From Spizellomyces punctatus DAOM BR117 (lineage: Eukaryota; Chytridiomycota; Chytridiomycetes; Spizellomycetales; Spizellomycetaceae), in contig NW_015971539.1 of assembly GCF_000182565.1 (NCBI RefSeq), positions 677,219 to 741,218 of the forward strand: a stretch of DNA of 64,000 nt, read 5' to 3'. Each line of letters starts with the position of its first letter. Position 1 is the first letter of the stretch. Under the pieces are notes generated by a model. It was given only the letters and a program-made list of their open reading frames with translations. It ran no database searches and was not told the origin of the DNA. The position numbers and the translations under genes were made by a program. Positions 35,364-48,104 of the stretch are shown in pieces.

Positions 35364-37162
35364 GTGATGGTGTTTCATACGAATGGTGGGCTGGAAGGGG
35401 AACGGGGTGTCACGACCTCTGCTCCCCATCCCTTTCAAGCCGCCGCACAAACACTTCTCAGCGCACTGGAAAACTTGATGCTCATTGACGAACATGGGCA
35501 TTCACGGACCCAAACAACCCTGTCAGCACGCGGCGATGCGCTATTCCATCCCGGTAAACGTCGACCCTCTGAAAAAACACCACGACAAACCGACGACGAA
35601 ATGGATATCGACGAAACAGAAAAAGAGTCAGATCGATCCCCGTTGAAACGAAAACGGGATGCATCGGCGTTTCCATTACCGGATGCCAAATCCCATCGTA
35701 TCTCTGCTGCTCTTTCTTCAAGGCTACAGCGGAGCTTACGTGTTGCAGAGGGCACGGACGATCCATTACTTCCTACCCCCATTGAACCCACCGACTCATC
35801 CCGCCCAAATTTTCCCAGACGCACCACAACCCGTCGTCCCTCCCGCCCACCACGAAACGACAGCGTCACCTCCCTCGACACAGACATGCACGCAACAGAT
35901 CTCATCCGTGATATGAGCGCCTCCTCCCTTTCCTCGCCCATTAGCCCCGTGTTTGGTTTATCCCGTGGAAGCAGTTACTCCGAACTAGCCGACCCCATGT
36001 CCATTACAGCGTGGATTGAATGCCAGGCCCGTCGGAACCACATGTCAGTCCCCAAAATGCAAGACGCGTGGAACGAAAAGCGGAAAGAGTTGGAATATAA
36101 TTTAACGCTCCTTGCTAATGGAGTCCCGAGTGATTCTTATCAGGATTTGAAAAGTATTACGGAAAAGATTATGGAGAGTGCCAAGTGGCTTTCGGTTGGG
36201 AATTTGGATGAGCTTGGTGTGAGTTGACTTGTTTTTCCCACCCCCGACTTTCTGTTGATAACAAACGTTTGTGTAGGACCTGGTTCCCCTCTGGCGCATG
36301 ATGGAACCCAACATTGACAATGTAGTCCACTACATCCGCATTGTCGAAGACATGAAATCCACCATCCAAACCTCCTTCCACATGACAGGCTGCCTCCCAA
36401 CAGACCTAACCCGCATGCGCACCTGCCTAGACGAAAAGAAACACTTGTGGGGCACGACACTCTCTGATGACGCGAATGCATGGCGGGTCCTTGGTTTTCC
36501 TGTGGATGAATTGCGGGGTGTGTTGGCTGCGGCTGCTGCGTGGATGTACGGACTGGCATGGGCATGTTTTGTCCAGATTGATAATGAAGTGAATCGATTG
36601 GATCGACCTGATGGAATTCAATCCGTATGTACCAGAATCCCGACATTTTCACTCGCACGTAAACTAACGACGCTTGAAACAGTTGATGGACCCAATTTTC
36701 TCTGCCCTCCTCTTTGCCAAAGACTGCGCCGAATTCATCCAAAAACCATTTTACCCCCGCGTTCTCATCGCAGCGTATACCCTCACAACCCTCTACACAA
36801 CATGTACCCTCACAGCCTTTTCCCAACTCCTCCAACGCTCCAATAAACCCCGAACCGAAGTCCGCGTTTTACACCTCTTTGGCAACCTTGTTCGTATCCT
36901 CGACGGTATCCATCTCATGCGGGGCCCACCCATCGATGATCCAGCTTTAGATTCAGTGGCACAATCAACAGTTGAAGCGGGTCTCCAGTTGTGTGAATAC
37001 GTTGCTGCGAGGAATTGTGTGGAGGGTGTGGGTGGGCGACATGTTTTACTGGTAGATCTTGTGTGTCGGTTTGTGGGTGCTGTTGTACGGATGGGCAAGA
37101 GTGCGGGGGATGAGGAGCGGTTAAAGAGGCTTTTGGGACGGGTGCCGGTTGAGAGTGGGTGA
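35364..37162 (+). CDS. Conserved-looking protein of unknown function
   Basis: Three exons, 35364-36218, 36277-36624 and 36683-37162, join in frame for 560 aa. The first 210 residues are disordered: Ser/Pro/Arg-rich with DDEMDIDETEKE, a KRKRD basic patch that could be a nuclear signal, and RRTTTRRPSRPP. The remaining 350 residues look folded and mostly helical (MSITAWIECQARRNHM, DLVPLWRMMEPNIDNVVHYI, LVRILDGIHLMRGPP, VDLVCRFVGAVVRM). I do not recognise the family. A start at the second codon pair (MVFHTNGG, 35367) is equally good. The acidic-basic disordered N-terminus suggests a nuclear regulator, which is only inference. Confidence 0.7.
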
Positions 37163-37978
37163 AGCCTCTCATAAAAAACAATTGTGGGATGTTTGTGTGT
37201 GATTGAGGAATTTGGTTTGTAAAATCTCCCTTTTTAACAGATTGGATGTCAGGGATTTTTTAGGTCTTGCGTTGATGTCCCTAAATTGTATAATCCTTGG
37301 TGGTCATGACCGAGATGAAATGCAAAAGATGAAAGGCAGTATCGTATTTTTGGTGCAGGAATGTGCAAGACAAGCACTGGCTGTACCAAAGCAAACGGTC
37401 TGGGATATCAACATTTTGGCACCAGAAAGTGTTCAAATGGGGGAGTGTATTTTGCAGATATGATTTATTGTGGCGACCACAAAGGTTTGCGTAAGTTGGT
37501 ATCAGGCAATGCAAGTCTATTGATTAATAAAGTTTGGTGGTATTTCATCTAGTGTCCTCTCTTTTTACAAGAAGCTTTCATGTTGTCAAAAGCCCAGGGG
37601 GATAACGGAGGAAGATCATTCTGGCATGTGTGTTTTGCGCAGCAAATAAACCCAAAATGCTTCAATTGTCCAAGCGGCCCATCAAAAGAAAAAAACAAAG
37701 CCTTTGGGGTTTTTATTCGACGTTTAGAACACTTTCCACACACACACACACTTGCAGAAGAGCTCTTGGAGGGCCCCACCACTCCTTTTGAAAGCCCCTT
37801 GTATCTTTCACGCGCTGAACGGACCTTTATCCCCTCCGTCCCCAAAAATAACACTCGCCAATTGGGAGGCAACCCCCTCCACCCGTTTTATCAGAAACCT
37901 TTTTATACGCACCTTTCTCTGCTCTCCCCCCACCACCACCACCACCAGCACACACACACACACACACGCAGAATCAAA
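37163..37978. other. Intergenic region upstream of the desaturase, with CAC/CA microsatellite
   Basis: About 816 bp lie between the orphan gene stop and the desaturase start. At 37931-37967, immediately upstream of the desaturase ATG, a (CAC)n run passes into a (CA)n run. A CA-rich run (CCACACACACACACTTGC) also occurs near 37740. The frame is open upstream of the desaturase ATG to 37580, but the translated sequence is low in family character and crosses the microsatellite, so I treat it as leader. No other gene is seen. Confidence 0.5.
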
Positions 37979-39508
37979 ATGTGCGCACACGATCGTGCCG
38001 AACCCGCGGTCATTACACCCAAAGAACTCGGCGAGTGTAATAAGCCTGAGCGGGCTCTACTGGCTGTTCGTGGCAAAGTGTACAATGTGACAGAGTTTGT
38101 GGAGCGCCATCCGGGTGGACGGGATATTCTGTTGATGGCCGCTGGAAGGGATGTAACGCAGGTTTTTGAGACGTATCATGATGAAAAGGCGGAAAAGGTG
38201 TTGAGGTATGGTTTTTTGTTTGCAATTCTTGCGAGGTGTGAGCATGAATGTTTGGTGTTGATTGTTTTTTCTTTTATAGCAAGTACCATGTGGGAGACTT
38301 GACGGACCCTGGCCCACTTCCAACCTTTCCCCTCCCCTCAACGTTCAACACGACACTCCGCCAACGTATCGCCGACTACTTTACCACTACACACCAAGAC
38401 TCCCAAATACCATCCTTACCATACACTCCACTACCTCCTCATCGCCNNNNNNNNNNNNNNNNNNNNNNNNNNNNNNNNNNNNNNNNNNNNNNNNNNNNNN
38501 NNNNNNNNNNNNNNNNNNNNNNNNNNNNNNNNNNNNNNNNNNNNNNCTTTTTGGGCATCCTGTGCGCTCAGTCGTGTTTTACGATTGTGCATGATGGGTC
38601 TCATGCGTCCTTTACCCATCGGCCGTGGATTTGGAAGGCGTTGGGTGCTTGGCATGATTTTATGAATGGGGCGAGTCAGGTTGCGTGGTTTTATCAGCAT
38701 GTGTTGGGGCATCAGTAAGTTTCATCCTTTTTTTAATAGTGTTTTTGTTGTTTATGGCATTGATTGATTTTTGTTGTTCTTACCTAGTCCTTATACGAAT
38801 GTTCCGGACGCTGACCCCGATATCGACGTTGCATCCGTACATTTTCGACGTATCCGTAAAGACCAAACATGGTACCCCTTTTACCTCCTCCAACACGTTT
38901 ACGCACCCGTCATGTACAGTCTTTACGGTCTCAAATCCCGTTACGACGATATTGCCATCCTCTATTTTTCCAAACGCCGCGGTTCCATCCCCGTGAACCC
39001 CCTCACACCTTCCCAACACGCCCTCTTTTGGGGCGGAAAGGCTTTCTTTGTCTTTCACCGTCTCGTTCTCCCTGCATTCTTTATGCCCCTTTCTCAGGTC
39101 CTTTATTTCTTTGTATTAGCGGATCTAGCCACAGCATGGACGCTGGCACTCGTTTTTCAAGCCAACCACGTAGTCCAACACGTGGACTGGCCCACACCTG
39201 ACCCGAAAACAAATACAATCAACCAAGACTGGATGGAACTCCAAATCCGTACTGCGCAAGATTACAGCCACGACGGATTCTTGACGACTAAATTGACGGG
39301 TGGATTAAATTACCAGGTCGTCCATCATGCGTTCCCGCAGATTTGTCAGTGGTATTACCCGGAAATTGCCCCGATTGTCAAGAGCACTTGTAAAGAGTTT
39401 GGTGTGCCCTACACGGTTCGAAAGGACTTTTGGGAAGCGATTGGTGATCATGTGAGGTTGTTGTGGGATTTGGGGAGAGATGCGCGCGTGGAGAAAAAGG
39501 CCAAGTAA
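37979..39508 (+). CDS. Cytochrome-b5-fused front-end fatty acid desaturase (interrupted by assembly gap)
   Basis: Start 37979, just after the CA microsatellite. Exons are 37979-38205, 38280 into the gap, gap to 38714, and 38788-39508. The N-terminal cytochrome b5 domain has VRGKVYNVTEFVERHPGGRD, with the haem-ligand HPGG. The desaturase part has His box 1 HDGSH (near 38590), box 2 QHVLGHH (split by an intron) and box 3 QVVHHAF, where Gln replaces the first His as in front-end (delta-5/6/8) enzymes. Membrane segments FHRLVLPAFFMPLSQVLYFF follow. Such enzymes insert double bonds towards the carboxyl end of polyunsaturated acyl chains in the ER. One hundred Ns hide the section before box 1, normally membrane helices. 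Regioselectivity cannot be read from sequence. Confidence 0.85.
38447..38546. other. Assembly gap (100 N)
   Basis: Exactly 100 N interrupt the desaturase coding sequence. A round 100 usually marks a gap of unknown size, so the missing protein segment may be longer or shorter than 33 residues and the reading frame across it cannot be inferred. Confidence 0.98.
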
Positions 39509-39721
39509 TGGGCAAATGGGTTTCAACTAGACTTGAAATAGTGTGCCTTCCGTTAATGGAGGAAAAAACAAAAAACTACAGATGTAACTGTAACGGACTT
39601 TCGATGAAATATACCAAAAGACGTTTTCTATAACTTTTCTTCATCATCATAATTCATTATCTATGTATACATTATTATAAAAAGTGGTCCTCGCTTACCA
39701 ACTCTGTATATACATGGCTTC

Positions 39722-41711
39722 TCACTTTGACGACGACGAGGTGTCGTGGTCATCCAGTTTTCGCTTCAATGTGGGGAGCACCTGCACCGGCGACTCGGAA
39801 GGAAGTGAGGGCATATCCCCCTCGCTTTGATCGTGATTCGGTAAACATGTCAACACGTCCAAGACTCGAGTGCTAGCCCGTTTTGGCGACGACAAGGGCA
39901 ATTCCATAAGGGGTGGCTGTACGCTAAAGACCAAGCACATAACACGTCAACAGATAAACACTAGAAGGGGGCATGTAACAAACGTGCACTCACTCGCTAG
40001 GTTCAATCTCAATCACAACGACAGAAACATCATCCCACATCCGTCGACGCTCAGTCCAAAACAACTCTTTTAAACCCCCACACTGTCGTGCACAAAGAGC
40101 ATCCACATAGTTGACCAATCTCGCCGCCCCAACAGACCCAACAGGTGTGAAGCCTCCACCTACATCCCTGGGATCCCCACGATCATCCAACACCTTTTCC
40201 AACCGTCCAGCCCGACCAAAAGCTTCCAATACACGTTCAGCAGCCATATCGGCATCCCTACTCTCCAAACACCCCCACAACCCATCACTCCCCAAAACAA
40301 CCAAATACCCCCGTTTTCGTTCCAGTTCCAAAATATGGACATCAGGCACGCCTTGAAAGAGCCTTGGTTCAATCTTCATGATCACATCTCCCATGGCGTC
40401 ACCCATGCCTAAATGTTTGACTGGGAATCCATATGGATTGATAAACTCTTGTGGACGGAACACGCGGGCGTTGGATAGACATCGGATCGCCGTTCGTGCA
40501 TTCTGGGGAAGTGGTTGCGTGATGGGTGGGTCGGATTTGGATTCTCGAAAGAGGCCACCGGCTTTTTGGATAAAGAGGGCTTTGGTGGGGTGGGAGACAG
40601 TGTGGTCTTCTGTGATGTGCCAGCGGGTATAGCTGGGTGGGGTTGGTGAGTCGTGGCTGGGAGTTGGGTTTCGTCGGGTGGTACCACTTCGGCCAATGAT
40701 TGTGCGTGAGTCGCCGACGTGAGCGGTCAGGATCCATTGCTTGGCGTACAATACCACTACATTCAACGTGCATCCGTCGTCAGGAGGTTTGTGCCCTCCT
40801 GGGTTTTTTGTGTACTCCATATACTCGCTTTTCCGCATCTCGCAAAACTGATGGTCAAGTTCCTGAAAGGCTTTTATCATGGCTTCCTTCATGGCCCCCT
40901 GCTCTTGAGGTTCGTTCAATTGCCATGTTGCCCGGGAGTTGAAGCATGAGAGTATCTTTCCTGGTATCCGACGCACAAACCATTCCGCCGCCGCCCTTCC
41001 ACCATGTCCGTCAGCAAGGCAAAAAACGTGGAGTGTTTTCCCATCTTGGGCGGTCAAGGTCTGGTTGGAACGAGGCATGTAAATGACATCCTCCATCGTA
41101 TCGTGCAGTGGGCGGCAACCTCCGTCAGACTCCTCCCACCATCCTCGAACACCTGCGCCAGCCCAGGTAATGCTGCGGTGGACAGGAGACGTGATGTTGG
41201 CGTGAGGTTCGAGATCAATCTCTGCGATACTGCGCGGATCCAAGTTTCGCAGCGTTATCCATGACCGTCGGACTGCCGCAACTACGGGTGAGACAGATTG
41301 GACAGCATATAATTTATCATGAATATGTTCTATCGTCTTGAATGCCTCGATATGGCGCAAGTAGCGATACACTTGTAGTACTCTTAGGTCAATCCCTTCG
41401 TGATCCAACGCTACAGATCCGCTCGCGTCCGAGTCAGACTCCTTGTCCTTTACATCCAACGCCGATACCTCATCCTCTAAGCATGGTACGGCCGACGCAA
41501 GACCAAGAATACGCAAACTCTGGATGCACGACGTGAGACATTCCACTGTTCCCACCTGTGCCATCCCCAACAAATCTCTCCAAACCCTCCTCCCCCAACT
41601 TTCTCCGTTCCCCGCGACGCGCGACTGAGCCCTGCATGACTCGCATGACTCACTTGAGGAATAAGCCACGGCACCATGACGACCACCTTCAACTCTTCCT
41701 TTGGAGATCAT
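39722..41711 (-). CDS. PP2C-family protein phosphatase
   Basis: Two exons, 41711-39994 and 39923-39722, join in frame for 639 aa. After an N-terminal helical region of about 190 aa the PPM/PP2C domain shows [27 protein letters not shown] (metal-binding DGHGG), [38 protein letters not shown] and the last metal motif [14 protein letters not shown]. The C-terminal exon adds an acidic, Ser-rich tail. PP2C enzymes are Mg/Mn-dependent Ser/Thr phosphatases. The long N-terminal extension is unlike simple PP2Cs, and the substrate cannot be guessed. The annotated start is only 24 bp from the divergent AspRS start. An internal Met near 41564 ([10 protein letters not shown]) is a credible alternative. 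Confidence 0.85.
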
Positions 41712-41735
41712 TACATATTTTGTCTACGAAGCAAT

Positions 41736-44310
41736 ATGTCTGAGCCAGCACCGACAACAGAGGAGATCACACAAAAGATGGAGGAGGTTGTTCTCGGTGA
41801 GGACGGAAAGCCGCTTTCAAAATCTGCTTTGAAAAAACTCGAAAAGGAGCGAGAGAAGGAGAGGAAGAAGGCTGAACGCGAGGCAAAATTGGTAATGCCC
41901 GGCCCGACATCTTTCTATCTGATACAAAAGTATTTAACGATTCGGTATGTGAAAGGCTGCGGAGAAAGCTGCAAGGGATGCGGCGACTCCTGTAAGTGCA
42001 ATCACTGGTGATCTCGCCAGTGTTACTTTTTTTTCAACCAATTGGTTTCGGATGTAGGACTGTTCCAAGGACCGATATGGCAACCTGCCTTTGAACCAAT
42101 CCCAGGACCGCCCAGGTACACGGCGGAGACATGATCAGGAAAGGACGATTGCCCGAAAGGACGCACATATTCACATTTTATTCTTGTATCAGGTCATCCG
42201 CGCAAGAAGATTGTGGGATTGTCAAAGAGCGATGTTGATCAAACAATCCTGCTGAGCGCTCGTGTACAGACTTCCCGTCCTACTGGTAATATATGCCCGT
42301 GAAACAGCTCTTGTCAACGGCGCATAAGTACTGACCACGATGCGCTGGTCGCAGGTAGCAAGAAATGTTTCCTGACTTTGCGACAGGGGACGGTCACCGT
42401 GCAAGGTGTCCTAACTGTTGACGACACTACCATCAGCAAACAAATGCAAAAATTTGCTGCCAGGTTAGAATAAGTGTTATCATCATCTCGATGAGGGAAT
42501 CCCACTGATGCGGTCGTCCCATCCTTGTAGTATCTCAGTCGAATCACTTGTGTTGGTTGAGGCCAAAGTGGTGGAAGCGCTCAAGGAGGTCACGTCATGC
42601 ACGGTTCAGAATCTGGAACTCCAAATTGAAAAGGTAGATAGGCCTGAAAGCGTCCTTGTCGGATATGATCTCGTTACTCACACCACATTTTGCTCAGCTC
42701 TACGTTATCAGCGAAGCAAGCCGTCTTCCATTCACTCTTGAAGATGCCTCAAGACCTGAACCCGAGTTTGAAAAGGTATGCTACGTTAAAGTAGGGTGCT
42801 CTCTTGTTGTCTTTACCAGAGCCTTGACCCTACTTTGCAGGACCCTTTGCTGGTGCGCGTTAACCTTGACACCAGATTAAACAACCGACCAGTCGATCTA
42901 AGGGTACGTTGCATATCTCGTTGACCAATCGGTTATCACTTGCAGCCACGCTTACATGTATACAGACCATCACAAACCAAGCTGTTTTCCGCATGCAACA
43001 CGGCGTCTGCCGCTTGTTCCGTGAATACTTGGAAGCCAACAACTTTATTGAGATCCACACTCCCAAGTTACTTGGAGCTGCAAGTGAAGGTGGTGCAAAT
43101 GTGTTCAAGGTGGAATACTTCAAGGGTATGTGGCTCCCCTCTGATTACATTTACGAATTCACCTAGTTCTCATCAATGAGTCTTTCCATGACAGAAAATG
43201 CATACCTAGCGCAATCCCCTCAATTCTACAAGCAGATGATGATTTGCTCTGACTTTGAACGAGTCTTTGAGATTGGACCAGGTATATCACCAAGATTTCT
43301 TGTTTCATGTTTGGTCGCACTAACACTTCAACCCCTCATAAAACAGTTTTCCGTGCTGAGAACTCTCAAACTCACCGACACATGACCGAATTTGTTGGTC
43401 TCGATCTCGAAATGGCATTTGACGAGCACTATCACGAGGTGGGTCCCCGAACACAACATGTCTGACCGCAACCTTTGTACCCATCCATTCGCATTTAGGT
43501 TCTTGACCTGATCGGCGGCCTGTTTGTACACATCATCAAAGGTCTCAAGACCCGTTACGCGGCCGAGATTGAGGTTGTGAAGCGGCAATATCCTTTTGAG
43601 GACTTTGAGTTCCTTGAGACCACCTTGCGTCTCGAGTACCCGGAAGCTGTCAAGATGCTGAGAGAGGCAGGTGTAGAGATGGACGATTTCGTTGATCTCA
43701 GGTACGAAACAATACGCGCCGTTTTGAATTTCACCAATCGTCTTACATGTTCTTTGCTTACTGTTTAGCACTGAGAACGAGCGTCTGCTTGGCAAACTTG
43801 TCAAGGAAAAGTACAAGACCGATTTCTACATGCTTGACAAGTTCCCCTTGGCTGTGCGTCCCTTCTACACCATGCCCGACCCGAACCGACCAGTACGTTA
43901 ACATTGCTCTGTGGTCAAGAATCCGAATAATATATTGACCCCACCGTTGTTACAGGGATACAGTAACTCGTATGACTTTTTCATGCGTGGCGAGGAGATT
44001 CTTTCTGGGGCACAACGTGTACATGACCCGAAGCTGCTGGCAGAGCGCGCCAAGGAACACGATATTGAGCCCAGCACCATCCAGCCGTACTTGGATGCGT
44101 TCAAATACGGAGTTCCGCCTCACGCAGGTGGTGGTATAGGTACGTGGCTTTTATAGGTCAGTTGCAACCCCGCGTCTTATCCGTATCTCATCATTTGCTG
44201 CCTATTTTTTTTTGAAAGGTCTGGAACGTGTCCTCATGTTGTTCTTGAACTTGGGTAACATCCGTAAAACGTCATTGTTCCCCCGTGATCCCCACCGACT
44301 GGCACCATAA
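41736..44310 (+). CDS. DPS1: Aspartyl-tRNA synthetase, cytosolic
   Basis: About eleven exons. The first, 41736-41891, encodes a Lys/Glu-rich helical N-terminus ([17 protein letters not shown]) typical of eukaryotic cytosolic AspRS. Then come [17 protein letters not shown], the OB-fold anticodon-binding domain ([31 protein letters not shown]), the hinge, and the class II core. This has motif 1 near [18 protein letters not shown], the [11 protein letters not shown] loop, motif 2 [17 protein letters not shown] and motif 3 [14 protein letters not shown], ending [15 protein letters not shown]. It charges tRNA-Asp in the cytosol. No presequence. AsnRS and LysRS were considered, but the GIGLERV and [12 protein letters not shown] context is AspRS. 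Confidence 0.93.
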
Positions 44311-44488
44311 ACATTCTGTTCCAAAAACTACATGCCATTTGATTTTAAAAGTTGTACTACATTAGAAGAATATATACAATGGCTTTCAAACGGCACCACA
44401 TAATTTCGACACTCTAGGCGTACAGAATAAATAGGCGATTGTTTTTTTATACCAAAAAGTCATTAGTCTTTTGTCCAACACCGCAGCG

Positions 44489-47400
44489 TTAGTTTTTCTT
44501 GTCTTCTGCAGATTCATCATCATCTTTTGTGACCTTTCGTCTTCGCTTCTCAAGAGCCATTTCCTCCGTGTGAGGAATAATTTTGACACTGATAAAATGT
44601 AAGTCGTTGGTATCTCCTTCTCATATGATATATGCATGTGCCGATCATACCGGAAGGGTAGCGGGACCTCAGTGACTGCTCTAAACTTGCCAATGTTGTT
44701 TGTATGCTCGTTCTCCCTGTGACCACAAGAGGTACATGATGCCATCCTATGTCCACGTACTAAGGAAAACCTACATCCGAATGATACTCCACATAAAGCG
44801 TCTATAAAAGTAAAATTCATGGGTGAGCATGCCAGTTCTAGCAGAGTAGACAACGAAAATACCTAAAGAGTTCCAAAAGCGCTTGCACGTAAATCAATAT
44901 CCGAGCATCGTTGAACACCCCCCAGTTGTTGGGTGACAGGAGGAAAACCCACGACAGTCTCAAAAGGAAGTTGACCCTGTTCATCTCCGCTCTTGAGAAT
45001 GGGTAGCCAAGTGAAATAACTCGCTACAAAGCAGTCTCACCCGATGGATGTCATGTAGAGCCATGGCGGATACACAATCACTTTTCGCAGGTATTTGTGA
45101 TACTTGTTCTTCTGGAGAAGACCCCAGTCGTATAGCACATCCCAAGCATATGCATACATTGATGCAAAAATGGCAGACACTACGACAAGCGCGATGATGA
45201 GTATAACGGATCCTTGTCAGAAATTCACAGAGGTCTTTACATATCCAAAAGACGCGAGCTACAGTGCTCCCGTTGATACGAGCTGCAGCGGAAATGAAAA
45301 CAACCGATAGAGACAGACAGTACTTGACCGCATTCGTCAAGTGCGGGTGTACAAGACGGTTGTCGTAATAACCTTGTGATAGGTATGTATGATTAAAAAA
45401 GTATCACCAAACATACTGCACAATATACGTACGACGAAGACACTGGAGAAGCCGCCATGTCGCCGGGATAGCGGTAATAAATGGCACAACCCAGGAATGG
45501 GAGAACTCGCAGTGATCAGCTAGATGAATGAAGATAAGTCTACGGTGCCGCTTTGTACAAGAGCCGTGCCAAACAAAAACATACCTAATCTGTCAAATTG
45601 GTGGAAAGTGGTGCACACTAGAATTTGCATCGATACGAACATGTACGTCTGCAGAACCATAGATAAGCAGAGCGCAACAAGCCTCCTAAGGAGATCGATG
45701 CTGATTACCATGGAACTGAGGAGATCTGTGATAAAGAAGTCTCGAAATTGAACTTCAAACAGGCCCGAAAAGGTTATTCTACCCTGTAAACTGAATTATG
45801 AGTATTATGAATGCTGACATCAAATAACGGCAAGCCTAACCAAGGTTCGTATGAACCATTTCCGCGACGATCGGTGAAAGAAATTGAAGGGGTTTATCAG
45901 GATCACGATTATAAGGAGAAGGAGCATCTGCCAATGAGGGAATCAGGACCATGCTATATCACCGTGCGTAACATTGGCCATCTTACCACTGGATACCAAT
46001 TGAGGGGAATGAAGGGGAAGATATTGTCGTCCATGGCAAAGTACATGTTGTATGCAAAGAGGAAGAGCAATATAGATGCCACCTCCGAAAAGCCCTCGGG
46101 AGGTAAATAATCTGCGTTTCAAGGAATATCTGAGATCCAAGATCTACGATCTGCCCCCGGCGCATGAAATCTCCGTACCTCTAGGATCGAGCTCGAATAC
46201 GAGGACCCAGTTTACATGATATCTCGCCCAGATTACGAGTAGCATTGAATAGTAGAAAAGGAAGAAAATGGGTATACTGGAATGAATCAAAAGGGTTGAT
46301 AAAGTCATACTGGCTGAGACGGGCTCGCATAGGCCGTACCTGAAACCGCCATAAATGAGCAGAATCAGTGCAACGTTCTCATCTGGAATTCCGCCTGTGA
46401 AGGTCTTCCGCAGAGTCAGCGCGATCGCTGGAATGGCCAAGCCAACAAAGAGCCCTGTACGCCACGAAGTAAACCCTTGCGACTACATGACGTAGTTTGG
46501 TAAACATCTATTAGTTGACAAACTTATACCGTGCGTCTCCAAACCTGCGCTTTGAGATCCGGAATCCGAAGTTTTCTCATTGCCGAGTGCCGATCTCCTT
46601 CTGCAAACACCTCCGTGTACAAAGCTTCCGTTTCGGCAATCAGATCTTCCACCTTATTTGACGTAAAGAGGTGGAGACTCTTGGCTCGGGATAAGTATAT
46701 CTCGCTGCCGACCCCAGTAACTGTTGCATAGATGAGCACACTGGTAAGGACGATCCAAACTCTCCCAATTGATAGCTTTTTCGTTCTTCTTGAGAATCTT
46801 TGTGAGAGAGGTTTGGTTTATGATTCTAAAGTTTTTCAACAGCTAGCATTGAGGTGTCGATATGATTTCTCGGACTCAGGTAATCAGTACGTCTTACAAA
46901 CCTCCAAAAGTCTGTAATACTTTGACAGAGTCAGATTTAGTCTGCAAGTGTTTTTACCATATCATCAAGATCATTGCACTACCTCAAGGAATGCCTTTTG
47001 TAGGCGGCTCCTGGGGTTTTTCACAACCGGTGTAAAATTCTCGGCCTCGACAGCGGCTGGCGCATCCGCGATAATCTCATCATGTTGCACACTTCTTGGG
47101 GCCGGTCCTTCTTGAGGCGAATCGCTTCCGCTATCATTCTCAGTATCCGAGTGTCGCCTCTGTCGTACAGGTCGTCAGTATGTGGTCCGCAAGCGGATCG
47201 TCCGCGTGCACTTACGTCCGTTCTAGTTTGCCGTTGTTCCATAATGATGCATTGGCGACGAAGATCCTCCAGCCTCCGAGATGCATCCTGTTCCTTTCCT
47301 TCGCCGCATTCAGTCAAGTGAACAAAGCACGTACTGAAGACCGGCTTGTAGTGACTAACCAAGAAAAAAGGCGTCTGCCTTTCGCAACTCCCTATCTAGC

Positions 47401-47873
47401 TGTTGGAAGAAGCGCACCTCCTCTGGCGCCAGCTGGGCTTCTTCCAACATCAAGACAAGATTTTCTTTACGAAAATTTGAGCAACTTGTCAGTTAACTAC
47501 AATACTGTTGCGGACGTACCATCGTCCTTTGGCTGATGGGATTCATTTGTAGTGGCTCGCGAGTGCAACCGGGACCCGTCACGCTGGACGACAAGTGACT
47601 CAGTGGAACCTTCCAACGATTGTAGACTCTCCTCCTGTGAGCTTTGCGCCGAAGAATCTTTCGCACGCTTCGCTTTATCCCGCGCTGCAACAACTTTCTT
47701 GATACTTTTCTTGAGTTGCCGATAATTGACATACCGTGATCTCCACTACGGAAAAGTCAGAGTGTCAAAATGGGTTATCGCGAGGTCGGACCGGGCTGTC
47801 AAGCAGATGAGCAAATGGACAAGTCTCTCACCTCCGGTACGCTGTTTTCTGCCAAGTACTTTGCAAACTTCAT
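44489..47873 (-). CDS. SYG1: SPX-EXS phosphate exporter/regulator (SYG1/XPR1 family)
   Basis: Start 47873 reads MKFAKYLAENSVPEW, then YVNYRQLKKSIKKVVAARDK, the SPX signature. A second SPX part, EVRFFQQLDRELRKADAFF and (I)LNQTSLTKILKKNEK, follows after an acidic insert. Several membrane segments come next (GLFVGLAIPAIALTL; SSIPIFFLFYYSMLLVIWA). The EXS domain shows the family ending GKFRAVTEVPLPF. The last exon, spliced at CG|T, gives RVKIIPHTEEMALEKRRRK and stops at TAA 44489. SPX domains sense inositol pyrophosphates, and XPR1-type proteins export phosphate. More than ten introns, with only the key borders checked. The convergent AspRS stop lies 180 bp away. Confidence 0.88.
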
Positions 47874-48104
47874 GACGATCAACAACGAATATCCATCGTC
47901 AGAAAAAAAGGTGTGATATCTTGATTCTTGCTGCGCTCGAAGCGATCGCTCACCGAATGTCACGAGGCTCATTTAACCAAATTGGGACAAGCAACTTGAA
48001 CCCAAAAAAAACCAAAAGCTGAACCCTGACTTTTTACCAGAGCACAGCGTCCGGATCACGATCAGGAATTTTGGAAAGCATTTCAACACAAAAGTTCCGT
48101 CAAA

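Noticed and set aside
37580..37978. N-terminal extension of the desaturase to an upstream in-frame ATG
   Set aside because: The extension crosses the CAC/CA microsatellite and would place about 130 unrelated residues before the cytochrome b5 domain, which normally starts near the N-terminus.
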